A stretch of 64,000 nt of DNA from Bacteroidales bacterium (GTDB lineage Bacteria > Bacteroidota > Bacteroidia > Bacteroidales > UBA932): contig JAFVWT010000017.1 of assembly GCA_017501525.1 (NCBI GenBank), forward strand, positions 41,144 through 105,143. Direction: 5' to 3'. Made by a program: the position numbers and the translations under genes. The notes under the pieces are model-generated. The model was not told the DNA's origin. It saw only the letters and a list, made by a program, of their open reading frames with translations, and did no database searches. This document shows, piece by piece, positions 54,274-61,689 of the stretch. How positions within the stretch are numbered: the stretch's first letter is position 1; each line of letters opens with the position of its first letter.

Positions 54274-55521
54274 CTACTCTACCTTAATCGTCCTATCTGG
54301 TGATACCTTAGAGATAAATAAAGTAGGGATAATCATTATTAGAATATTTATGGCAAAAGCAATAATATTTATTGCGCCCCACTGCCACAACGGTAGCTCT
54401 ATGGGGACATAGTTTACAAAGTAACTTCGGGGATCCAAAGAGATCAGATGAGTATATTTCTGAATCAATAATACGATAACAGCAAAGATATTTCCATATA
54501 GCATCCCCTTCAGAACTATCCCACCACCTCTGACAAGGAACACCCTACATATCGCCCAAGTTCTCATCCCCAACGCCTTAAGAAGGCCTATCATGGAAAT
54601 CTTTTCAAAAAGGATTATAAGAAGACCTGAAATCATATTAAATCCGGCAACCGCTATCATAAGTACCAGAACGACTAAAACATTCAAATCAAGGAGCCCC
54701 AACCAATCAAAAAGTGCAGGATATATATTATCTATAAGAGTCACAGCTACAGGTGCATCCAGATCTTTGTCCCTTTCCATAATAATTCGGGATATCTGAT
54801 TGTCTATCAAGACCCTATCATAATAACTACGCATAATGGAGTTGCTTTCCAAAAAGATCTCCACACAAGAAGACTCTCTGCCTTTCCATCCGTTCAAACG
54901 TCTGATTTGTCTGATATCAGCCACAATCAATTTCTCATCAAGATCATCCAGCTGGATATCATATAGTCCGACAATGTCAAATCGTCTGACCCTCACCTGT
55001 TCTCCAATAAAATAAACCGTCATCTTATCCCCGACACTATAACCGGTACTTCTGGCAAGACGTTCAGAAATCATCACCTCATTACTGAGCTTTTCACCGG
55101 AAAAGTCTGGAAGACGGCCTGAAGAAATAGACTCCGAAAAAAATTCAAAAGAATAAAGAGAATCGACCCCTTTGAACAGTACCCCATAAACATTCTCCTG
55201 AGTTTTAATCATCCCGGGTTTGTAAGCCACATCATACAACGCACAAACATCATCCAATGCCTCAATATTATCCCTATAAGACAAATTTGCATCCAATGGG
55301 TACTCATCATTTAAATAATCAGCCCCGGGAGCAGTCATAACGATTTCCCCGCTAAATCCGACAACTCTGGATGCAATCTCTTTTTTAAATCCATTTGAAA
55401 TGGCCACAGCAATGACAATCACTGCAATACTGACTGCCACAGAAATACACGCAATTGTGTTGCTGAGTGAACTCAGCCCACGACTACGCATCCTGGATGC
55501 TATAAAGAAATGCAAATTCAT
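54274..55521 (-). CDS. FtsX/LolC-E-like ABC transporter permease
   Basis: A 415-residue inner-membrane protein with one N-terminal transmembrane segment (TIACISVAVSIAVIVIAVAIS), a large periplasmic MacB-type domain and three C-terminal segments. It resembles the LolC/LolE subunit that extracts lipoproteins from the inner membrane. No ATPase gene is adjacent; in Bacteroidetes LolD can be elsewhere. A TATCTTTG box at 55543-55550 serves it. Confidence 0.85.
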   Translation of the reverse strand: MNLHFFIASRMRSRGLSSLSNTIACISVAVSIAVIVIAVAISNGFKKEIASRVVGFSGEIVMTAPGADYLNDEYPLDANLSYRDNIEALDDVCALYDVAYKPGMIKTQENVYGVLFKGVDSLYSFEFFSESISSGRLPDFSGEKLSNEVMISERLARSTGYSVGDKMTVYFIGEQVRVRRFDIVGLYDIQLDDLDEKLIVADIRQIRRLNGWKGRESSCVEIFLESNSIMRSYYDRVLIDNQISRIIMERDKDLDAPVAVTLIDNIYPALFDWLGLLDLNVLVVLVLMIAVAGFNMISGLLIILFEKISMIGLLKALGMRTWAICRVFLVRGGGIVLKGMLYGNIFAVIVLLIQKYTHLISLDPRSYFVNYVPIELPLWQWGAINIIAFAINILIMIIPTLFISKVSPDRTIKVE

Positions 55522-55542
55522 CCCTAATGACTATTAATGGCC

Positions 55543-55550
55543 CAAAGATA
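55543..55550 (-). promoter_or_regulatory. -7 promoter box of the LolC/E-like gene
   Basis: TATCTTTG on the minus strand, 21 bases before the ATG, with TTTTTTGG upstream. Confidence 0.6.
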
Positions 55551-55630
55551 ATATTTTTTGGAAAAAGAAAACAGGGGAAAGAGTTTGAAGACAATACCAC
55601 TGCATACAGATATATTATAGCTGGAATAAA

Positions 55631-55656
55631 GAAAAGCCCGGCACAAAACCGGGCTC
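55631..55656 (-). terminator. Rho-independent terminator of the 975-aa DUF6562 lipoprotein gene
   Basis: AGCCCGG and CCGGGCT form the stem on the minus strand, followed by TTTTC. It lies about 165 bases after the stop, with a dispersed element copy between. Confidence 0.75.
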
Positions 55657-55729
55657 AACTAAAATGAAAACTCACCATGTTTCGGGGAGATCATATTTTA
55701 AGGAGAATTCACAAGGACTCCCTATGGGT

Positions 55730-55795
55730 AGTTCCATAAAAGGACTGTACATAGATTTATGGAGTCTTCTCTGAGTGGAATTTATAGAACTTCCC
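55730..55795. repeat. Dispersed element copy C, short form
   Basis: The left end AGTTCCATAAAAGGAC and the right end GTGGAATTTATAGAACTTC enclose only about 30 bases (with GATTTATGGAGTCTTCTC). It is an internally deleted version of copy A. Confidence 0.65.
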
Positions 55796-55819
55796 TTAAA
55801 TAAAAGCACTTGTAATACT

Positions 55820-58747
55820 CTAGAATAGGCTGAAGTTGTATCCATTAGGGATGTCAACATATTGATGGAAGTCTGCCTTTCCGTTAATTTTTACACCATT
55901 TACAGTAATATTATGCACCATAAATTGGAGTTCATACATGTAAAGATCACTTGACAATATCTTTTCGCCATCTTCAAGTATAAAGTCCACATCTGATAAT
56001 ACGATTGTATTAGAGGCATTAATCTCGATACCCTTTGCTACTGTAGACTCATATATATGAAGTGCGTGTACAGTTCCATCAAGCACCATACCTTCATTGA
56101 TAGTACACTTTTCAAACTTATATTGATTGGGAGCTGCTTCAATTGTAACTGCTTCGTCGTATGTTTGTTCAGAAACAACATAAACCAAACCATTATCACC
56201 CATTTCCAATTTATATCCGTCCAAGATCACTGTATTTCCATCTTCACTGAAATCAAATGTATTCACGTCTGTATCTGTTTCATAAATATACAATCCTTGA
56301 TCTCCTTTCTGACAATCAATAAATTTAGAATTGGTAATTGATACTTCTGTCTCTGCATTTAATGTTCCTATTGCAATTCCAGGTTTCTCTGTCAATTTCT
56401 CAAAGGTACAATTTTTAACGATTACACTCTCAACTTCACTTCCATAAGCCTCGTGTATCTTAAGACCACGGGTTCCTGTAAATGAGCACTCATCAAATGA
56501 GACCTGAGAATCACTGAACCAAACAGAATAAACACTACTTTCTTCAGACTTAAATGAACAATTCTTGAACTCAAAAATACCGCTCAAAGTAATACCACTC
56601 AAGAATGTTACATTCTCAAAATAAAACTGTTCATCATTGCCATCTCCAATCTCCAAATAAGTAAATTCCCAAGCATCCTCCGCATACGAGACAGACTCAT
56701 CATCTATTGTTATATTTTTAACAATCAGCTTTTTATCACTGTTTGCCAGACGAATAGGGCCCACACCCGAACCTGTTGCAACAAGAGTTCCATTGCCATC
56801 AATAGTCAATTGAGTAGGACAATCTTCTGAAAGGAAAGGCGTACTACCATGTTGTGCACCGGTTTTCCATTCAAGTCTTGCACCGTCAGAAATAAGAATG
56901 ACAGCTTCCTGAGGTTGACTATTCTCTATATCTGAGAAGATGGTTGTGAGAGCATCGGTTCCTGCAACAGCAGAGACATTATATGTATTATCAATCAAAG
57001 TTATACCGTCAGCCAAAGCTACCACTTCTTTACCATCGATAAATACTCTGCCTGTTCCTCTGTTACCTCCCAACAATACTCCGTAAGGAGATACATACTC
57101 GCTCTGATCTGTGTAGTTTTCAACTTCTGCCGAACAATTGTCTATATACAAGTTTGAACCTACTGATTGACCTACTGAGCCTATAAAGCGGCTGTTGGCT
57201 CTGTATTCATTATTCCTCGAATTGATGAGGGTGAAGGTTCCTCCTGAGACTTGAGAATTTGATATTTTACTGTCTTGATTTTTTCCGGCAATCATTCCGA
57301 TCAAACCACCGGCCAAACCGGATTCATCAGCCATCTGATGTGTTGTGATATTGGTATTTTCAACACGACAGTTGTTTACAATAATTCCATTTTCAGCGAC
57401 AAAACCAATAAGTCCGCCCACTTTGTTTGTTCCTTTAATATCACTGTTGATAACCTTGACATTATTCAATGTTATGGTTCCGTATGTACGAGCAAACAAT
57501 GCTCCTGCATAAGCACTCTCTCCTATACCTGCATCTGATTTGGCATTCTCTATAATAAGATTTTCAACTGTTGCTGTTGCAACATCAGGGAATAACGCAG
57601 AGATATCTCCTGAGGCCTTTGTTGCTATACCTGCAAGATAATTCTTGATGGTATGACCGTTTCCAATAATTGTAAGGTTATTAAACCTATTTTTTTGAAC
57701 AGGTACAGGATGATTGTTGAAATTGATATTTGCATCTATACTCAGTTTGGGAGAAGCGGGGTTATTGGCAATTATCCACGCCAAATGCTCTGCTGTGGAA
57801 ATTCTGTATACTCCATCCGAGTCTTTTCTAGGCTCGGTAAGGGTTTTACCATCCCAATCTGTAACATCTCCCAGGAACCTCTCATCAACGATTACATTGA
57901 AGTCGGTAGTGGTGGTAAGGATATTTCCGAGGATATTGGTACGATAGTTTCTCTGAACGGGGATATTGAACCATTCACGAGTGACTGCACTTTCGTTTGT
58001 CTCCATCTTAGCTCTTACTGTAGTTTTTGCATCTACAAGAAGATAGTTCATTGAAAGCCATGTATATTCCTCATATCCTGTCAATTTCTGCTTTTCTGCT
58101 GAAGGTGTGCTCGCTTTGGATAGAGTTATTGTCGTAGTATTTCCTTCTACCTTTCCATCTTTATCGAGCAGATTAAAGCTTGTATATATTCCTTCCACTT
58201 CAATAGCAGTCTGAGTAATCTCAATACCTGAATCTGTCGCCAGAGCATAATCCAATGTTGCAACATTCAACTGTGCAAAAGGACGGGTAAGATAAATTGT
58301 TTCAGATTTGGCTCCTTCTACGGTGTAACCCAATTTGTTTGCATAGAATGCGTCAAGATCTTCATTGTTGGCAGCCACAGATGTATAATCAACTGAAACC
58401 TTACCACTATTTGCGTCAAAGTTGTAAGGTGCACCGTCGGCTTGCGCCCAAAATACGATGTCATAAGTAACACCTGTTACCAATGGAAGGCTTACTGTCG
58501 TTACTCCTCCTTGAAGTGTAGCTGTTTGGGTAAGAGATTCACGATATTCTCCTCCCTGATAAACAGCGACTGTCAGATCTGTAGCTGTCATTCCGTCGGA
58601 GTAGGCACGTGTTCCCATCTCAGGAGCGGCGATATTGAATGTCACCATATCTCCATTTTCTGCGATGTAAGGAGTCTCTTCCTTACTACAAGCAGATGAA
58701 AGCAACATAGCCGCTATTGCGACCAATGAGATTAAATACTTTTTCAT
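55820..58747 (-). CDS. DUF6562 / beta-helix surface lipoprotein under an invertible promoter
   Basis: A 975-residue lipoprotein: lipobox SSAC (Cys20), a DUF6562-like region to about residue 300 (IVFWAQAD, RPFAQLNVA, IPVQRNYRTNILGNIL), then a long right-handed beta-helix with rungs such as GSNLYIDNCSAEV, FEFKNCSF and VSFDECSF. It is paralogous to the genes at 31.5 and 61.7 kb. It should sit on the cell surface, where it could bind or adhere to host or bacterial glycans (inference). Its only candidate promoter lies in a segment with inverted repeats and points the other way in this sequence, so the gene is probably OFF here. Confidence 0.8.
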   Translation of the reverse strand: MKKYLISLVAIAAMLLSSACSKEETPYIAENGDMVTFNIAAPEMGTRAYSDGMTATDLTVAVYQGGEYRESLTQTATLQGGVTTVSLPLVTGVTYDIVFWAQADGAPYNFDANSGKVSVDYTSVAANNEDLDAFYANKLGYTVEGAKSETIYLTRPFAQLNVATLDYALATDSGIEITQTAIEVEGIYTSFNLLDKDGKVEGNTTTITLSKASTPSAEKQKLTGYEEYTWLSMNYLLVDAKTTVRAKMETNESAVTREWFNIPVQRNYRTNILGNILTTTTDFNVIVDERFLGDVTDWDGKTLTEPRKDSDGVYRISTAEHLAWIIANNPASPKLSIDANINFNNHPVPVQKNRFNNLTIIGNGHTIKNYLAGIATKASGDISALFPDVATATVENLIIENAKSDAGIGESAYAGALFARTYGTITLNNVKVINSDIKGTNKVGGLIGFVAENGIIVNNCRVENTNITTHQMADESGLAGGLIGMIAGKNQDSKISNSQVSGGTFTLINSRNNEYRANSRFIGSVGQSVGSNLYIDNCSAEVENYTDQSEYVSPYGVLLGGNRGTGRVFIDGKEVVALADGITLIDNTYNVSAVAGTDALTTIFSDIENSQPQEAVILISDGARLEWKTGAQHGSTPFLSEDCPTQLTIDGNGTLVATGSGVGPIRLANSDKKLIVKNITIDDESVSYAEDAWEFTYLEIGDGNDEQFYFENVTFLSGITLSGIFEFKNCSFKSEESSVYSVWFSDSQVSFDECSFTGTRGLKIHEAYGSEVESVIVKNCTFEKLTEKPGIAIGTLNAETEVSITNSKFIDCQKGDQGLYIYETDTDVNTFDFSEDGNTVILDGYKLEMGDNGLVYVVSEQTYDEAVTIEAAPNQYKFEKCTINEGMVLDGTVHALHIYESTVAKGIEINASNTIVLSDVDFILEDGEKILSSDLYMYELQFMVHNITVNGVKINGKADFHQYVDIPNGYNFSLF

Positions 58748-58821
58748 AAACTTGATTTTTAATTGTTATAAAGTGTATTATGTTTTGTTAATATTGTAAA
58801 TTTATATGCTAAATAGTCAAA

Positions 58822-59023
58822 TCTCTAAGTAAGAGAAATTTGACATTCTAAATATCTCATATACAAAGTTTTGAAGCGAATAGCAATTTAATTTGAGCAA
58901 GATCTCAGGCGTGAATGACAAATTTTAGTTAAGGTGCATACTTTTTTTTTATGTTGTTTTTCAGGGAAAATCAATATAATTTACCTACATTTGTCATTAA
59001 GTAGAACTTCTCTTACTTAGAGA
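58822..59023. promoter_or_regulatory. Invertible promoter segment bounded by perfect 16-bp inverted repeats
   Basis: TCTCTAAGTAAGAGAA (58822-58837) and its exact reverse complement TTCTCTTACTTAGAGA (59008-59023) bound a 170-bp segment. Each repeat is itself TCTCT-5-AGAGA, the form of a recombinase site with two arms around a spacer. Inside, TACATTTG at 58986-58993 matches TAnnTTTG and points rightward, away from the lipoprotein gene starting at 58747. After inversion it would point at that gene, with a leader of about 100 bases. Confidence 0.8.
58986..58993 (+). promoter_or_regulatory. -7 box inside the invertible segment
   Basis: TACATTTG lies 14 bases inside the right repeat. In this orientation it transcribes toward the ATP-grasp-like gene at 59123. 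Confidence 0.6.
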
Positions 59024-59105
59024 AGAACAATTGACACACAATCTCCAATACTCTCAAAATCATCACTATTCAGAAAATATTTTTGGGATTTTTCCTACTT
59101 GTTAA

Positions 59106-59113
59106 TATGTTTG
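59106..59113 (+). promoter_or_regulatory. -7 promoter box of the ATP-grasp-like gene
   Basis: TATGTTTG matches TAnnTTTG, with TTTTGGG about 22 bases upstream as a -33 element. It ends 9 bases before the ATG at 59123 and thus decides the start. Confidence 0.6.
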
Positions 59114-59122
59114 TACTGCAAT

Positions 59123-60175
59123 ATGTACATCTTCAATCCCGAACACGACCTTTGCTTAGCAAATGGAGACATCCATTTTGTTCCACCCGACAGCGCCCTC
59201 GCTTTTGGGAGAGATTGCGCATCATTAACCAAATATATGCAAGGATTAGAGGCAGCTTCAGATTGCGACTTCCCCACAATAAAAAAGATAACCCCCTGGG
59301 GATGGAACCTCCATTTGAGAGAGAGACTGCTTAAAGAGGGATACCCGGCAGAACTAATAGCTACAGCCGAGGAAATCGCATCTATAACAAGATTATCACA
59401 TAGGGAAAATTGCACTGCTTGTCACAAATACATAGAAGAGAGAGTTGAAGATACCGCAAATTTGCTCCTTCCTCACACATATAGAATAACCGCAAGAAAT
59501 ATTGAAGAGGTTCTCTCATTCCTTTCAGAGAGAGGCAATGTAGTTCTCAAAGCCCCCCTTTCAGGGAGTGGCAAAGGGATCAGATTTGTCAGCAAACAAC
59601 TATCTCACAGTGATATAGGATGGTGCAAAAACAACATTCTCAAACACCATTCTGTAATCGTGGAGAAGAGATACACCCCTACCCTCGAATTTGCACTGCT
59701 ATTCAAAATCTCAAAAGAGCAAGGGGTAGAGTTTAAAGGCTACTCCCTATTTTTCACCCAGAACGGGGCTTATAGAGGAAACATCCTTGGCAGCAATAAA
59801 TATATTTTGGAGAAAATTGTTGAATACATCCCTAAGAGAATGCTTTTAGAAACAATAAAAGCTTTTAAAGAATACTTTTCCAAAAATATTGCAGAGGAAT
59901 ATGAAGGTTTCATAGGAGTAGACCAATTTATTTGCACCGACTACCCAAGCGGAGAAAAACTATACTACAATCCATTAGTCGAGATAAACTTCCGAATGAC
60001 AATGGGACTCCTCGCCCGCAATATATTTGACAACTTCTCCTCAAAACTACAAATTCAAGATGGAACACACATATTTGAAATCATTCGGGACAAAACAGGC
60101 AAATCGGTAAATTACCGTTATGAGATAACACCTGTTAATTTCCCCATCACAAATCAGAGGCAAAATAGAATATAA
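59123..60175 (+). CDS. ATP-grasp-like protein
   Basis: A 350-residue protein. It begins MYIFNPEHDLCLANGD, and the middle holds VVLKAPLSGSGKGIRFV, like the ATP-binding glycine loop of ATP-grasp enzymes, followed by an acidic VEKRYTP and a C-terminal YNPLVEINFRMTMG with the Glu-x-Asn metal-binding pair. ATP-grasp enzymes join a carboxylate to an amine or thiol. The substrate is unknown, and similar Bacteroidales proteins are annotated as hypothetical. It starts at 59123 rather than 59099, since the promoter box lies between. Readthrough from the invertible promoter could raise its expression in the present orientation. Confidence 0.68.
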   Translation: MYIFNPEHDLCLANGDIHFVPPDSALAFGRDCASLTKYMQGLEAASDCDFPTIKKITPWGWNLHLRERLLKEGYPAELIATAEEIASITRLSHRENCTACHKYIEERVEDTANLLLPHTYRITARNIEEVLSFLSERGNVVLKAPLSGSGKGIRFVSKQLSHSDIGWCKNNILKHHSVIVEKRYTPTLEFALLFKISKEQGVEFKGYSLFFTQNGAYRGNILGSNKYILEKIVEYIPKRMLLETIKAFKEYFSKNIAEEYEGFIGVDQFICTDYPSGEKLYYNPLVEINFRMTMGLLARNIFDNFSSKLQIQDGTHIFEIIRDKTGKSVNYRYEITPVNFPITNQRQNRI

Positions 60176-60234
60176 CACCGTTTTCCTCGCCGCACATTAT
60201 CAATCATAGCCCATCATACAACCTCACAAAATAA

Positions 60235-60262
60235 AAGCGCCCGAACAAATGTCCGAGCGCCA
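60235..60262 (-). terminator. Terminator after the beta-helix pseudogene
   Basis: GCGCTCGGA and TTCGGGCGC pair on the minus strand, followed by TTTTATTTT. Confidence 0.75.
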
Positions 60263-60283
60263 AATAGAAAGATATTACAAATT

Positions 60284-61296
60284 TTATTTAACGATCCAAC
60301 GACCTTCACTATCCTGTTCAGCCACTTTTCCCTCTGACAAATATTTTGATGGATCATATTTAAATATACCACCTTTGATAAATTTCTCGTTAAATCCTTT
60401 TCCAAGAGGAACATATTGTCCACGATTAATGGTAATATCGCCTTCAAACACACCATTTTCAATATTTAGGACAATACCACTTGCATCTGTTTCCAATCCT
60501 GCTCCGAACACTTGAATAATGTAGGTGATTTTATTCCTTGAGGTACAAATTTACCACCTGTAATATTCAAAGTTCCTTTAACACCGGCCTTAGATGAAGA
60601 CATTTGGTGATCGATTCTACCACGGATTTCACCACCTGAGATATTTGCAACCACATTTTCAGTCTGACTATCGGCTCTCACGCGTAGAGGACTGTAGTAC
60701 TTAGCATCTATGATACCACCTTCAATATTCACAACTACCTCTTCAGCCTCTCCCCAAATGCTTGTATCAATCACATAAGGATATCCGACATTAGCTAACG
60801 CTTCACTTGAAAGGTTTTCAATTGTACCACCTTTAATTGTAAGGGTTCCACGATTTGTAATTGTGTTGGACACATATTCTCCTCCGACACCTAAGTCGGT
60901 GTAAGAAATTCTACCCGTACCAACCCCATCTGCAATTGTCAAATCACCATCATTTAGTAGTAACTGATAACCTGAAGTTTGTTCCTTTTCCAAACTGATA
61001 GAGTGACCATTAAGATCGAGAACAGCTTTACCTCCATAAGGGAAAGTGAACTGCTCATCCAATACAACATCTTCTCCAAGAGTCAATCTTTCATTATCGC
61101 TGTCCATATATGTCATAGGATCCAATGATGAGAATTGACCTCCTGTTATAGTAATAGATTTTGCTGCAAGCGCATCATCTGCCCAACTAAGGAGATTAGA
61201 CATTGTGCTACCAACATAGTTATGATTGTGGAAAACACCTCCTGTAATTGTCAGATTCTCCATTTCTAATTGAATTGATTGCAATATATGTTTCAC
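60284..61296 (-). pseudogene. Decayed beta-helix lipoprotein fragment (5' truncated, frameshifted)
   Basis: The minus strand encodes beta-helix rungs (LTITGGVFHN, ITITGGQFSS, LTIKGGTIEN, VNIEGGIIDA, LNITGGKFVPQGI) like the C-terminal parts of the DUF6562 lipoproteins. The frame breaks near 60535: after PQGI the homologous sequence continues in another frame (KITYIIQVFGAG, then IENGVFEGDITINRG) to 60284. No signal peptide or DUF6562 region is present. The 5' end abuts an IS66-like remnant near 61300. A terminator remains, so it was once a complete gene. Confidence 0.75.
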
Positions 61297-61299
61297 CGG

Positions 61300-61608
61300 C
61301 TTGACCGGATATCTATGTTATCATAAGTCAAATAGAGACAGCATTCTTATGATACTACATCGTTGAACAAAAAAATGCCTGTTTATTGCTCAACTGAACA
61401 ATTATTAGCGTCAATCATTAGGGGAGCCACTCAAAATTGTTTCGAGCTCTAAGTGTTATGCTTATCTGGCGTTATGGGTTAGCTTGTGCTCTGCACAGTA
61501 CTCTTCAATCGCAAGGACTTCTTCACGTGTTATCATATGCTTTCCTTTTTAATGCAAAAGTAGCCAGGAACATTCCTGACTACAATATGCATTTCATCGG
61601 ATGCTTAC
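61300..61608 (-). mobile_element. Probable IS66-family remnant
   Basis: The minus strand from 61608 starts GTAAGCATCCGATGAAATGC; IS66 termini begin GTAA. A 24-codon ORF at 61462-61536 (MITREEVLAIEEYCAEHKLT) resembles the start of the small accessory protein of Bacteroidales IS66 elements and then stops. A later piece near 61310-61340 (YDNIDIR) recalls TnpB. No transposase is present. It joins the truncated beta-helix fragment. The identification is tentative. Confidence 0.4.
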
Positions 61609-61637
61609 AATCCTACTATACCAGCAGTTTGTATAAC

Positions 61638-61668
61638 AAAAAACCGAGTCCTATCGACTCGGTTTTTA
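61638..61668 (-). terminator. Rho-independent terminator of the third DUF6562 lipoprotein gene
   Basis: ACCGAGTC and GACTCGGT form a perfect stem. On the minus strand TTTTTTG follows, and the plus strand also has TTTTTATTT. Confidence 0.85.
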
Positions 61669-61689
61669 TTTAACAAAGCTTATTATTCA

